A DNA stretch of 64,000 nucleotides from Piliocolobus tephrosceles (GCF_002776525.5 NC_045439.1:121523548-121587547), one strand, 5' to 3'; numbered from the stretch's first letter, positions 23,086 through 35,461 are shown. The notes: generated from the letters alone by a model not told the origin. Numbers and translations: made by a program.

Positions 23086-23743
23086 TTCCTTAACCCTCAA
23101 GGGGAAGTGCGTAAGCGTTCAGGAGGACTCGCTCACAAGCTGTGGGGTAGTGGTATCCCCTCAAAACCAGGGAGAACCAATAGCTCCTCTTAGGCCAACC
23201 TTGGTCATGATCAACAAACATGTATTGAGGATTTGTGGATCTCTCCTGGAAATGGAAATGTGAATTCAGACCTCAATCTCAAGGATAGATTCTTATAAAG
23301 AAAAATAAAATTTTAAGACAAACTATGCTAAATTCCAAAAGAGTGACAACTTCATCTAGGACTTTAGGCATTCAGAGAATGGAGCCATGCATGACTGCAA
23401 GGAAATGCTGCTCCTCATATTTAGCCTTTCCACAATAGGCATGGGACTGTGCATCATGTTTGTAAAGGACAGTTCAGGTTTATATCAATTGTCTTGGTGC
23501 ACTTATCAGTAGTGATTCCTTTCATTCTCAAAAGTACCTGGCTTCATGGTAAACCACATGGTCACTCTGATAGGGCATTAGACAGGAAGCCACTAGATTC
23601 ACCATGCCCTGTTAGGAAGAGCTTTGAGGTTGAATTTCAATCCAGTATCAAAAATGATCCCCAAGTTTTTGTGTCACTGAAGTCTCAGGACGAAACACTT
23701 TCAGTAGATTATGAGTAAAACAGACATTTCAATAATGCTTGAC
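23086..23743. other. unassigned non-coding DNA
   Basis: No recognised repeat or gene. An 89-codon plus-strand frame at 23449-23718 shows no family motif. Confidence 0.4.
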
Positions 23744-24022
23744 TGTCTTAGTCTGTTTTTTGTTGCCATAAGAGACTATCTGAGAGTGCACAATTTACAA
23801 TAAACACAAATTAATTTGGCTCATGGTTCTGGATGCTGGGAAGTCTAAGACTGAGGCACCCCCACTGTAAAAACCACTCCCACTGTAAAAAATCCACTCC
23901 CCAGCTAACGGCATTAATCCATTCATGAGGGCTCTGCCATTAGGCCCCACCTCCCAACACTGCTGCATTTGGAGTTAAGTTTTCAACACATGAATTTTGG
24001 GAAACACATTTAAACCATAGCA
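23744..24022 (-). mobile_element. MLT1/MST: MaLR LTR, antisense, with internal deletion
   Basis: TGTCTTAGTCTGTTTTTTGT, then TGGCTCATGGTTCTGGATGC, then GGCATTAATCCATTCATGAG, CCATTAGGCCCCACCTCCCA and ACACATGAATTTTGGGAAAC give the antisense MaLR layout. The middle (roughly 100 bases around the usual acatggtggaag part) is missing and replaced by a small CCCACTGTAAAAA direct repeat at 23862 and 23879. Confidence 0.75.
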
Positions 24023-25070
24023 TTGGCATACAGTTCTTAGATTCTCTTACCGGCAAGTTGATGCGAGGAAACGTAAATTACATTACCTAATGAGATACAG
24101 CAGTTTTAATACACGACACCTCCTACAACTGAAGCAACTGGGGAGAAGGACTTTGGTTTGCTTTGGATTGGTTTTGTTTGGTTTGGTTTCTAAGCAATGC
24201 TTATGAGCAGGATGGTGGTAGTGGGTAGAGGGTTGGAGAAGAAAAGAAGAGGAAGAGTTTAAGAGAAAGAATATAAGAATATAAGCCGGGTTGAAGAGAA
24301 AAGAAAAGACAGTGCTAGATATCTTGTCATAGTTACTAGGCTTGAAGAGCAATCATTGATTTTGCCCCTGAACTTGATTCTCAAAGTGCTGTCCTTTCAA
24401 AGACATGTCATGCCCTGGATGGGAGGTTAAAGAGTGGAGTGCAACTCACTCAACTCTGAATCTGTTCTAGTAGGTTTCTTAGGAGTGTAAAGATGAGAAA
24501 AACGTGTGGTGCTTCGAACCTATCTGTCACGTCAAACCAGGTGTGGGCTGAGTTATGTCACTCAAATTAGTCCATAAAGGGATGAGAATTAAAATGCTGA
24601 CAAAATGAGCACATCAAGTTATTGAAAGCTATTTAATCTGCTCAAGTTCACACCTACTTTTGGAAGATTTACATGAGATTCCCTCTTCCAGCTGTTTTTT
24701 CTAATCTTCTGACCAACTTATTCACCAGTATTAATACCACATTTAATGCTGGATGTCTTTTTTGGGCATCTCTTCTTTTTTCTTTTTTAATTCCTCCTTA
24801 TATCTCTCCTTCCCTGGGATAATACCACTGGTGACTCCCGGGCCGCCCTCTGGTTGAGCCTGCAGGTGATTTTAGTCTAGTTCCCTTTGCTTTGCACACC
24901 CTACCTCAACACTCCCTTTCCTTTCACTTCCTCCTCACTTTTCTCATAAGATATTTGTGTAGTTTTGTGAGAGGAAGAATAAAAAAGAGAAAGGAGGAAC
25001 AACTAATGAGGAAGGAAGCCTGAGGTGAGGGGCACAAGGAGGAGTGGGGAGGGGTACAACGTGAAGGAGA

Positions 25071-25093
25071 GGGGTTGCAGGGGGAAGGGAGGG
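25071..25093 (+). other. G-quadruplex motif
   Basis: GGGG, loop TTGCA, GGGGG, loop AA, GGG, loop A, GGG: four G-runs of at least three with loops of 1-5 bases. It lies in a purine-rich tract. A second long G-run cluster lies just upstream (25046-25054). Confidence 0.6.
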
Positions 25094-25614
25094 AAGGAGC
25101 GTAGAGTGGCCTAGGTGAGGGGATAAGACCACTAAGGATTCCTATCAGTCACAGGTCCTTTGTCGCTTCCATGTTTTAATGTCTCAGACAAACCGAAAAC
25201 GGGTCTGTGGGAAGTCGTAACACTCACCAAACCGTTGGCAACAGCTATTCTTCACAGAGCCTGTGAACAATTGCTCGCCTGCCAGTTTCTGACTGAAATA
25301 ATAGCTGTACCTACAGGATCATTTGGAAGACAGATGGCGGAGCCAACCCCATTCATCTGCTGGCAGCCATTTCATAACTCTCACTGTCCTGTCAGGCCAG
25401 GATGGGAAGGCAGAATGCAGCCTTGCTAATTATTGAATCTCATTAGATTGTTGTTTTTTGAGACGATTCCCCTATCCTACCCCTGTCCTGTGCTTCCCCT
25501 CCAGCCCCAATGTGCCAACCCCCTCCCACAAAGTGCTTTCAGGAATACCTTTGACACCCTTAGAAAAAGCAGATCTCCAAAGTCTGAAAGCCTTAATGTT
25601 TGCTAGGTGGAGGG

Positions 25615-25658
25615 GTTTTTTGTTTGTTTGTTTGTTTTGTTTGTTGTTTGTTTGTTTT
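25615..25658. repeat. (GTTT)n microsatellite
   Basis: About nine imperfect TTTG units with one shortened unit near 25645. Confidence 0.9.
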
Positions 25659-26583
25659 AATATTTTCAATCTGTCCTCTTTCCCTCTTGCACATTCAAAA
25701 AGAGGCCCCTCATCTTTCTACTACTCACCACTTCCATGACTCTGGCCCATCGGTATTTATTTCAAAGACTGGATGACTGTTTCAATATCCCATTGCCATT
25801 TTCTACTTAAAGCACCATACACTTCTGTTATCATGTTTATAGCATGCATTAACCCAAAGGCTTCCTCTTAATGCAATGTGTATGGATTTAGAGAGCCTTT
25901 AAGAGCTCTGTATCTTTTCAGTACATCTGAGATCCTTGGTTGTCATTCAAAAGCAATTTTTGAGAATTCACTATGTGGATGTGAAAAGGATTGAGAGTGG
26001 GGAGAAATGGAGAGATCTCACAAAGGAGGGCTGGCTTTATGAGCATTAACCTGCGCAGTGACCCAGGACCCATGTTCCCTTTCATACTCTGCAGTCACCA
26101 TCTTGAAATAATTAAACATGTTTAAACAAGAGCCCTTCATTTTGCACTGAATTCCACAAATTTTATAGCTGGTTCTACTTCAGCTGTTGGAAAAGTATAG
26201 AACTGCTGAGGGCTCAGGAAGGAGTACTTTCTGAACCAAAGTTAAGAGGCTGGAAAGCCCATGGTTAACAGAGATCAGCAAGTGGAGAAGACAAAGATCA
26301 GACCATTCAGCAAAGAAAATACAGACAGCAATTATTATTAGCATCCATTAAAGCACTACCCCAGGAAGGGGCCTGCTTTTGACATGCTGACAAAATCAAG
26401 TTTCCGAACCTGAAGACTGCAGACAGACCTCAGATCACCGAATATTCACCAAGGTGACAGCACCACCCCTGACACCTCTTGAGAAACAATTGGCTGGCGT
26501 CAATCTTTTCACCATAGTATCGATTTCACTAAATACCAGTTCTACTAAAACTTTAGCAGAAGATGCATCAGAAGAATTTGTAA

Positions 26584-26640
<57 letters not shown>
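26584..26640. repeat. (TAA)19 microsatellite
   Basis: An uninterrupted run of about 19 AAT/TAA triplets. Purity and length predict high polymorphism. Confidence 0.97.
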
Positions 26641-27060
26641 GGCTGGAATGTAAGTGTGAGCCTGTAAAGGTAAGGCTTTAAATGCCAGACTGAAGCAAAA
26701 GAGGAAGCTCCTGAGTATTTGGGTTAGGGAAGTGACTGGGAGCTCTGGCTGCTCCAAGAAAGGAAATATTCTTTCTAGACACATCTGGCCCTTTATTCCT
26801 AAGGCTGATGCAGTAACAAACAACTCACCACCACCTTCCCCTGTGGCATGGTCCCCGTTCACTACTCTCCTTTCTCACACTGCATTTCCCTCCCCATAAA
26901 CATACACGGCAGAAGTCTCCTTGCTGTGTTCAGCTTTGGCCCTGCTGCTGCCTTGAACTCAAGTCACAGACCATGCAACAGTCCATCACACTACACATGC
27001 CTGAATTTGTACCTCTGACCTCTTCCACATTGCTTAGGTGAGTAATCCCATACATAGCCC

Positions 27061-27710
27061 TGCTTGTGGCAGGCAGAACTCTAAGGACGACCCCAGTGAC
27101 CCTCAGTCTCATATAATTTCCCCACCTTGAGTGTAGGCAGAACCTGTGAATATGATGAGATACTATTCCCATGATGATGCTATGTTATTATGTGGCAAAA
27201 GAGATCCTGCGCATGTATGTCAAACTATTAATCAGTCAGTGTAGGCCTCTTCCAATCACAGGAGCTCTTCAAAGCAGAGAGCTTTCTCCAGCTGGTGGCA
27301 GAAGGGCAAGTCAGGGAGGTCACAGCATGAGAAGGACTTGATGCACCGATGCTGCTTTGAAGGTGAAGGAGATCAGGTGGGAAGGAACGTGGCAAGACAC
27401 TGAGAGCAGAGAGACCTCTAGCTGATGGCCAGCAAGGAAGCAGAGACTTCAGTCCTACAGTTGCAAGGCACTGAATCCTGCCAACAACCTGAATAGCTTC
27501 TCCAAAACCTCCAGTTAAAAGTCTAGTCTGGCCAACACGTTGATTTTGGCCTTCAGAGACCCTGAGCATAGAACCCAGCCAAGTCTGCTGGACTTCTGAC
27601 CTACAGAACCGTGAGACTATAAACTGGTGTTTTTTTAAGATGTTGAATTTAAGATGAACCACATTAAGATGTGGTAATTGGTTGTACAACAATGGAAAAG
27701 TAATACCATA
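27061..27710 (+). mobile_element. MaLR/ERVL-type solo LTR, sense
   Basis: It starts with GGCAGGCAGAACTCTAAGGA and a CCCCACCTTGAGTGTAGGCA-like block, passes through GAACCTGTGAATATGATGAG, and ends with GACTTCTGACCTACAGAACC, a GTGAGACTATAA block and TGGTAATTGGTTGTACAACA. The order is that of an ancient MLT1-like or ERVL LTR. The 179-codon minus-strand frame inside it (27228-27767) has no protein motif. Confidence 0.65.
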
Positions 27711-28754
27711 TTTTAGCCCCTTCTCCGCACCTGCTGTTTTGTGGTTCAAAGTCTGACACTTTAGCACTTAGGCAGGGTCATAGTCAAGGCAAGCTTCTGG
27801 ATTAGATTTGAAGGGTTAATGGATGAAAAATGAAAGATGAGCATCAAGCCAACGAATTGGGAGATTATTGCAAATGACCAACATGAAGAAATAAGGTCCT
27901 AAATTTAATGGCATTAGATATGGATAAGAATGATAGATTTGAGAGTCTCCGTGACAAAAAAAAAAAAAAAAAAAAAAAACTGTCCTGACTTAGCAACTGA
28001 TTTGATGGGAGAGAACAACAACTCTAATGTGTTGGCTTCAGAAAGAGTTGAAGAGAATGTGACAGAGTGTCCATTAAAGTAAATTGAAATAAATGTGTTC
28101 AACTCCTGAAGATGACTCTTCTAAGAAAAGAGGGAATCATGTTAGTTAAAATTGTTAGTTTCATGTAACAGCAACAATTCAACTGAAACTAGCTTGTGGG
28201 GCTGGAGAATAGGAAGGTGCTACATATTAACATGCAGGTGTGTCATAGACTCTAGAGATGGAAGGCAGCAGAGCTAAGATGACGGGAGCTGTTCTGCCCA
28301 GTGGGTCATTCCCAGAACTGGGCAGGACAGCTGGACTAGCCCAGGTTATGGAAAGTCCCTGAAGCCACAGAGTGCCCCCTTTACATCTCCCATCTCTTAT
28401 TCTCCTGAAGACCATCCTTCTGGGTCAGTGAGCCCACACAGCTGATGCAAGACAGCCCGAGTATAGCTCTAAGGTTAGAGAGAAGACCTGGCTGAGCTGG
28501 AATTACTTAGTCCTGATTCCCAATCCCCAGGGGAGATCATCAGGTTGGCTAAGATGGTTGTCCCACCTCTCACCACACTGCCATACTGCAGCCTTGTGGA
28601 AAAAGGGGAGAAGGATTAATTCTTGAGCAAGGCAGATACCTCCAAAGTTGTTTACCCTAAAAGCAGAAATGGTTTTTCAAATTTTAATTTTCACAGACCC
28701 AAGAAAGTACTCCTCTTTCTACACAGAAAAGTTTAAAATCCTGCAAAAAAAAGC
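27711..28754. other. unassigned DNA with a poly-A tract
   Basis: Contains 24 A at 27956-27979 without an attached SINE body. Nothing else recognised. Confidence 0.4.
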
Positions 28755-28892
28755 AGCTGGATTCTAACCCCTGTGCTCCCTCTAACTAGTTGTGTGAGTG
28801 ACCCTTAGTACTTCTGGCTATAAAATATGAAACTTGGCCCAGGTGACACTGAAGGCTCTCATATTTAATGCCCTGTGATTCTAAGTTCTTTT
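28755..28892 (+). mobile_element. MIR: MIR relic, sense
   Basis: TGTGTGAGTGACCCTTAGTA, CTGGCTATAAAATATGAAAC, and TGCCCTGTGATTCTAAGTTC match the MIR core and a longer MIR end (ctctgtgattctatgattct). Confidence 0.55.
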
Positions 28893-29286
28893 GAGCAGAA
28901 ACAGTGCTGTATTGATGTAGTTATCCTGTTTAGCTTTCCCTTGTCCTCCAAAGATCAGAAACAAAGCATTTTACCATTAATCCTCTCATTGACTTGCAAG
29001 AGGTGAAGAGGCAGCCAAAGAAAATAGATTGTAGTTTATATTCCAAGAGAGCTAGACCACCTAAAAATCTCCTTAGTATTCAAAAAAATTTAAAAAGAGC
29101 TTAGCTTTAATTGGCTTAAAGTCTCTTGACAGAAGCAGTTGTTCCGTTTCCCACCACCACCACCAAAAATGTGTCTCTGAGACCCACTGGGAAGGACAGC
29201 TCCCTCCATCCTGGCTCTCTCCTGCAGTTTTCCTTAGAACCATAGAAGGTTAGACCTTCTAGTGCTTTAGTGCAATCCTTTCATTT
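28893..29286. other. unassigned non-coding DNA
   Basis: Nothing recognised. A short CCACCACCACCACC run lies at 29150-29163. Confidence 0.4.
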
Positions 29287-30126
29287 TTTTCATTTTTTAA
29301 ATTTATGCTTGATACAAAACCATTGCACATACTAATGGGGTATAACATGATGTTTCCATACATGTATAAATTGTGTAATTATCAAATCAGGGTAATGAGT
29401 ATATCCATCACTTTAAACATTTATTATTTCCTTGTGATGAGGACATCCAAAAACCTCTCTTCTAGCAATTTTGAAATATACAATGTGTTATTATTAACTG
29501 TAATCATCCTACTATGCAATAGACCACCCAAACGCATTCCTCCTATCTAACTGTAGCTTTGTACCCATTGACCAATCTGTCACAATCCCCTTTTTCCCCT
29601 TACCCTACCCATCCCCTGGTAACCATGATTCTCTTCTCTCTACTTGTATGAGAACAACTTTGTAGCCTCCATATATGAGCGAGATCATGTGGTATTTGTC
29701 TTTCTGTGCTGGGCTTATTTCACTTAACATAATATCCTCCAGGTTTATCTGTGTTGCCACAAACAACAGGATTTTATCTGTGAATGAATAACATTTCATT
29801 CTGTATATATACTACATTGTCTTTATCCATTAATGCATTGATGGACATTTAGGTTGATTCCATATCTTGGCTATTGTGAATAGTGCCAGAATAAACATAA
29901 AAGTACAAACATCTCTTTGACATACTAATTTAATTTCCTTTGGATATATATCCAGTAGTGGAATTGTTGGATCATATGGTAGTTCCAGTTTTAATTTTTT
30001 GAGGAACCTCCATACTGTTTTCCATAATGGCTACACTAATTTATATTCTTACCAGCAGTGTGTAAGTGTTCTTTTTCTCTCTACTTCCTTGCCAACACTT
30101 GTTACCTTTTAATTTTTTGATAGTTG
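29287..30126 (-). mobile_element. L1M: old L1M 3' end, antisense
   Basis: In plus-strand order: a T-rich tail, GTATAACATGATGTTTCCAT, GGTAATGAGTATATCCATCA, CTTATTTCACTTAACATAAT, GGACATTTAGGTTGATTCCA and TTGGATCATATGGTAGTTCC. This is the antisense layout of a mammalian-wide L1M 3' end, including the ORF2 C-terminus. Small frames only; the coding region is decayed. The MaLR element follows directly. Confidence 0.85.
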
Positions 30127-30127
30127 T

Positions 30128-30481
30128 TGTATTAGTTCATTTATACTTTGCTGATAAAGACATACCTGAGAGTGGGAAGAAAAAGAAGTTTAATGGACTT
30201 CCAGTTCCATGTGACTAGGTAGGCTTCACAATCATGGCAGAAGGTGAAAGGCACTTCTTATGTGGCAGTAGCAAGAGAGAGAATGAGAACCAAGCAAAAC
30301 AGGTTTTCCCTTATCAAACCATCAGATCTTGTGAGACATATTCACTACCACGAGAATAGTATGGGAGAAACCACCCCCATGATTCAATTATTTCCCACTG
30401 GGTCCCTCCTACAAAAGTGGGAATTATGGGAGTACAATTCAAGATGAGATTTGGGTGGGGACACAGAGCCAAACCATATTA
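30128..30481 (-). mobile_element. THE1/MST: THE1/MST-type MaLR 3' LTR, antisense
   Basis: TGTATTAGTTCATTTATACT, GCTGATAAAGACATACCTGA, CAATCATGGCAGAAGGTGAA, CCATCAGATCTTGTGAGACA, ACTACCACGAGAATAG, and CACAGAGCCAAACCATATTA follow the antisense LTR in order and at about full length. Confidence 0.9.
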
Positions 30482-30725
30482 TTCTGCCCCGACTCCTCCC
30501 AAATCTCATGACCTCACACTTCAAAACCAATCAAGTCTTGCCAACAGTCCCCCAAAGTGTTAACTCATTTCAATATTAACTCAAAAGTCCGAAGTCCAAA
30601 GTATCATCTGAGACGGGCCAAGTCCCTTCTGCCTATGAGCCTGTAAAATCAAAAGCAAGTTACTTTCTTCCTAGATACAATGGGAGTACAGGCATTGGGT
30701 AAATACCACCATTCCATATCATAAA
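30482..30725 (-). mobile_element. THE1/MST-int: MaLR internal-region fragment, antisense
   Basis: CTCCTCCCAAATCTCATGAC, ACTTCAAAACCAATCAAGTC, CAACAGTCCCCCAAAGTGTT, and GATACAATGGGAGTACAGGC match the 3' end of the internal region of a THE1/MST element. It abuts the LTR in the correct order, then stops, so the element is a 5'-truncated or partly deleted provirus-like copy with no coding capacity. Confidence 0.8.
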
Positions 30726-31799
30726 GACTTCATAGATATTATCTCTGTCCCCAAAAGATTAACAGTTAAAAACTAAAGATGAAACAAATATAGAAAGAAA
30801 AGGACTGTAAAATGTGTGCAAAATGAATATGCAAGGCTATTAAATATTGCTTCAGGATTGATAATGTCATCATAGCCAGTGGGGAGTCCAGGGTCATTAA
30901 AAACTAACTTATTTGTTAAAAGCTATTTTCTCAATATCTGACTCTAGTCCATGCCAGATTTTAGTAGGGCAGTTGGCCCATTCTGCTGTTATTTTCCTTG
31001 AAGTTATTTCTTGTCTTACTCCTGTCTTGGAAATGTAATGCATCACTGAGGTTGTTCTGAGTTTATGTTGTATTCACTTTTAATGTGTGCTAACTGATTG
31101 GAAATGAGAAGCAGATGGACACTTGGCCCAGAGATTAACTCCATCTCCTGTAATTAGATGGTGTCAATTAAGGCTTCCATGGGGTCCTTCTCCTCACTGC
31201 CAAGTGAAAGAGCTCTCCAGTGGGGCTCCTCAAAGCATTTGGGAACTAATGGTTTATTCAGTCCCTCCTTTGCATTTATTCACGGATACTAAACAAACAG
31301 GAGCCAAGTTGTCTTTTCCTTTTTTTGGTTTTTCTTTAACAGCTTCATCTTTTGACTTGTCTTTTGGCAAGAGTTTAAACTGAATAAAGGGGATGGCCCT
31401 TGGCTGAACTTTGCTTCCTATTTTGAGTTAGCAGAATTTAGTTGGGGAAGGTGGGGCAGGGAGTGGGGCTCTGGGCAGAGAGCTGCAGAGTCTTATGAAA
31501 GTGCTGAGCTCTGAAACTCAGCCTCTAGCTTCTTCGAACACAGGAGGACGGGCAAGAATTTGCAGACTGACAGACCTTAGTTTGAATCTTGGCCTGGTTA
31601 TTAGCTGTAAGCTGTGTTGTTCTGACAAATGGCTAAACACAAAGATCTCAAAATATATAAATAAAGCCCTCATTTATAACATGTGCCAATTTCTGTGATG
31701 CAAATACTCCCACCATGGCTGATTTCGAGCTACCATGTAATGTGGCAGAATGCAAAGTTGGGAAGAGACTGGTACTATTGGCTCTCATAACCCATATAA
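30726..31799. other. unassigned non-coding DNA
   Basis: No dispersed repeat or gene that I can name. It contains a G-quadruplex motif at 31444-31475. Confidence 0.4.
31444..31475 (+). other. G-quadruplex motif with five G-runs
   Basis: G-runs at 31444-31447, 31453-31456, 31459-31461, 31465-31468 and 31473-31475 with loops of 2-5 bases satisfy the usual quadruplex pattern with a spare run. Confidence 0.65.
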
Positions 31800-31965
31800 G
31801 CAGGCTCTAGCACATCCCTGGCTGTGATTCCCAGCTTCTTCATCTGTACAAAAAGGACAAAGTACCCTGTAGGGTCATTTTTAAGATTAAAGCAATAACT
31901 GCAAAGTGGTCAAAACAAAGCCTACCCATCCTAGGAGCTCAATAAATTGTCCCTACATATTATCA
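31800..31965 (+). mobile_element. MIR: MIR 3' half, sense
   Basis: TCATCTGTACAAAAAGGACA, CTGTAGGGTCATTTTTAAGA, TTAAAGCAATAACTGCAAAG, and GGAGCTCAATAAATTGTCCC follow the MIR 3' half in order. Confidence 0.7.
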
Positions 31966-32574
31966 TTGTAAGCTGGGCCTTAGGAAGTGGCTTTACAATG
32001 CTGAGCACTCCAAGAAGTTCAGAGCCTCAGCTTTCAAATTTTGGCTACTAAATTTCATTTCATAGGTATGACCAGGAATCTGGGGAATTGATTCAGCTAA
32101 TCAAACTCATAAGAGGCATTCATATAAATCACAATGCCAATTTACTACTTTGATTTAGTATTTATATAGAATAATGATTTCTCAAACCTGAATTGGGTCA
32201 CATGCCCTAATAAAGGATTTCTTTTCATGGCTTAGGAATTTGCTCATATGCAAAGTGCTATAAATGCATAAATGTTAATTATATTTAAATATGGTTAAAT
32301 AACTATCTTGATTAAAAAATTAAATTGAGGCTGCTCCAGAAATTCCCGGGGCTATGTTCACATTAGTATTCCCAGCCTGAGAACCAAAACTCCTATTCTG
32401 CACCAGTCTCCTTACAGGCAGCTAGCTCTTACATTGACCCTGTGGAAGATTAAATAGGTGGACATGGTTAAGTGGAGAGTATATTTAAGCATCTCTGAGG
32501 GAGTACTGCCTGGGGTTTCCCAAACCACAGCTATAATGATAGATTTTAAACTCACTGAGTAAAGAAAAAAGACG
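31966..32574. other. unassigned non-coding DNA
   Basis: A+T-rich; nothing recognised. Confidence 0.4.
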
Positions 32575-32705
32575 GAGATTACCGTTTCCATTTTACTGTT
32601 ATGAAAATTGACACATGAAGAGGTAAGGAAATATAGAAAACTAGAAGAACTCAGACTAAAATTCAGATTTCTGAAGCATGCTTCAGTGCTCTTTCTTCTG
32701 TCCCT
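32575..32705 (-). mobile_element. MIR: MIR relic, antisense
   Basis: TTTCCATTTTACTGTTATGA, GAAGAGGTAAGGAAAT, and CATGCTTCAGTGCTCTTTC follow the antisense MIR order (ccattttacagatgagg, gaggttaagt, catgctctttc). Confidence 0.5.
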
Positions 32706-35130
32706 GGGATGATCAGTTGGGCAACACAAAAAGCATACAGTTCAGTGCAGGAGAAAACCACATATGTAGATGAATATTAAAAGAAAGTGAGAACTGCTAT
32801 GACAGACGCGATGGAAGCATATACAGGAGGTTATGAAAACACCATCAAAGGAAAACTAACTGAGACTGGAAGAGGAGATTGGGTATGGGACATGCCTGGG
32901 GGAGGTTCCAGAGGTGGGGACCTCTGAGCTGAGTTCTTAAAGGATAAGAAAGAATTATCTTGGGAGAGAAAGACATTGCAGGTTGGTTTCGTTAAGAAAC
33001 AGATTCTAAAAAGGATATTAGCACATAGACATTTATTAAGAAATGCTCTTGGGAGTGAAAGGACACAGGATTGGAGTGAAGGAGGAATTGAGTTGTAATA
33101 CAGTTCAAAGGCCTCAACCAATCTCGTGAGAGGTTAGAGCTGAGGTGGCCCGTTCAGAGTTTTTCCAAGTAGGAGTGAGGGAGCCTGGCCATTATACCAC
33201 CTTGATGGTCAGTCACCAAATGAGGGCTGCCCCTGGAAAGAGGTGTGACTTAGGGTTTGCCATTTTCTTCCAAAGAAGGCTGACAGCTAAGGGTTATTTT
33301 CCAGCAGCGGGTGCTGGAGAAATCAGTGCTTCATTCCTGAGGGGAATCTGGGCAATAAATCAGCTTCTGATTATAATAAACCAGCTTCTATCACAAGGGG
33401 GTAGCTATATCTGTTTTCTACACAGAAGAAAGCACTGAAGAAATAAACAGTGATGCATGTGGGTGTCATGCCAATGGTTCAGTGTTTGTCATGAATGGGA
33501 TTTCATGGGAAACAAATTCTGAGACAGAGACAGAGATTTGCTTACAGGTGGTTTATTGAGAGTTGGGGGAATGAATATGTCAGTACAAACGTGTACTGTT
33601 GGTCACACCATGTGAATGTGAAGTTTCTGGTTCTCCTTCCCAACTGGGATGGAAAAGAGCACACTGCCAGATCAATGGACACAAAACTTGTGCTAAAGCT
33701 GTGTTAATATGCTGTTTAGATAGCAAAGGTACTACATCTCACCCAGCATGGTAGCAATTATAGCGTAACGCTTCATTGAATTTGCAGTACTCATGCATCT
33801 AATAACTGTCTTTTTTTATATGTGTGTCAAAGCCATACTGGTGAATTAAATTGGGTCCATTAACCTTGCATTCTATAGTTCTTTAAGAGTGGTACTAATC
33901 TCTCCCATGAAAAAGAATATTTTTTATTTTCTATGTTGTGTGGAGGGGGAATTAGTTTCAAGGAACAACTGTTGGGATTCTACCAAGTACCAGGTGCCAT
34001 GTATGTACTGATTGTATACATGGAAAGCAGGGAAATGACAGCTAGATGGACAGTGAGAGGGAAGAACCAAAGTTGCCTACCATAATTCTAGTTTGGCTGG
34101 ATGGATGGATGGAAGTTAAAAAAAATGAGAGCAAATACTGGAAGGAGAACCAGCTTAGGAAAGAATATGATGGTACATATTTTTATATATCTTGAGTTTG
34201 AGCTTAAAATAACAATATAACAGTTGGGTTTATGATGCTGAATTTGTGGGAGTACCTAATATGGAGATGGTGACTGAGTAAATGGGAGTGGATGAGACCA
34301 CCTGAAGACAGTGAACAGCATGAGAAAAAAAGAGATCAAGTATGGCACCTGGGAAGAGCAATATTTAAGGGCCAGCAAAGGAAGACCCTCTGAAAGGAGT
34401 CACATGAAATTATCTGAGGTAGCAAAAGAAGTGATTTGACAGAGCCAAGAGAGGAGGAATTTAAATGAGAAATGTTAAATTCTGTAGAGAGGTTCAAAAT
34501 AGTGTGTTGTGGTTTTTTGTATTTGGTGAGTGTTAGGGTCATAATAATCTTAAAAACAATTTAGTATATCTTAAAACAGTTTCATGAGGTAATTGGTCAA
34601 GACAAGTCAGACTGTAATAAGGTCAGGAATTTACGGAAGTGAGAATTTATGGGAGGTCGGCACAGAAGCTACCTCAGCCATTAAGTGGGTAGGTGGATAG
34701 AGGTGAATGGGCTTCTCTTTAACTTTTAACATTAACGTTTAATTTTTCACTTTAACATTCAATAACACATAGAGGGAAAAAATGTTGAAGTCCTCTAGAT
34801 TCTCCCTCAGGGGAATCAATAAGAAATAGCTCATTATTTCTTCTGAATGAGTCAGTATCACTTTTCGTAGTGAAGGCATTTAGATGTTCTGCTAGTCAAC
34901 TGCTTAGACTGGCTGAACATCTGTAGGCTCTTTATCTTTGTTAATGGGCATATTTCAAAGAGCCCAGCATTAGGGAATTTTATGACTGGACAAATTTTAT
35001 TCAGTTCTGTGTTTCCTAACTCCTACTGTATTAGAGACTTTTCTTCCTTTCCATCTCCCCATCCCCAAACCACTCCTGTCTCCCACCTCTGCAGCTGGAA
35101 AATATTTGTTTGTCTGGATACAAAACTATA
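32706..35130. other. mostly unassigned DNA, probably including ancient repeats
   Basis: The part at 32880-32960 (TGCCTGGGGGAGGTTCCAGA, GAGCTGAGTTCTTAAAGGAT) resembles an old L2-like sequence. The part at 32980-33470 looks like a decayed LTR or internal retroviral relic, but I cannot name it. A short GGAT run lies at 34099-34111. No frame shows a protein-family motif. Confidence 0.35.
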
Positions 35131-35132
35131 TA

Positions 35133-35461
35133 CAGTTGGTTCTCCATATCCCCAGATTCTGTAATGCAGATTCAACCAAATGTGGGTCAAAAATATTCTG
35201 GAAAAAAATGGTAAAAAATAACAATACAACAATAAAAAATATATAAATTTAAAAAATATATAGCATGACAAATGTTTACACAGCATTTACATTGTGTGAG
35301 ATATTATAAGTAATCTAGAAATGATTTAAAGTATAAGGGGGGATGTGTGTAGGTTATATGGAAATACTATGCCATTTTATATCAGGAACTTGAATATCTG
35401 CAGAATTTTGCATCCATGGGGCTCCTGGAAAGAATCCCTCTCCATATGGAGGGATGACTTA
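35133..35461 (+). mobile_element. Tigger: Tigger-derived MITE (MER28/Tigger2-like)
   Basis: The left end CAGTTGGTTCTCCATATCCC and the right end CCATATGGAGGGATGACTTA are diverged inverted repeats, flanked by TA-type sequence as expected for Tc1/mariner-Tigger transposition. Inside are GCATTTACATTGTGTGAGAT, TATTATAAGTAATCTAGAAA and TATGCCATTTTATATCAGGA, which match a common Tigger MITE. It is too short for a transposase gene. Confidence 0.8.

Larger units (their letters stand above)
24023..27060. other. unassigned non-coding DNA with simple repeats
   Basis: I see no gene or dispersed repeat I can name. It holds a purine-rich plus strand at 24968-25110, a GTTT array, a G-quadruplex motif and a TAA array, listed separately. 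Open frames of 80-105 codons include one that reads through the TAA array as poly-isoleucine, which marks it as a chance frame. Confidence 0.4.

Noticed and set aside
26545..26862. 105-codon minus-strand frame with a long isoleucine run
   Set aside because: The isoleucine run is the TAA microsatellite; the frame is open only because of it.
27228..27767. 179-codon minus-strand frame
   Set aside because: It is antisense to a recognised LTR-like repeat and has no protein motif.
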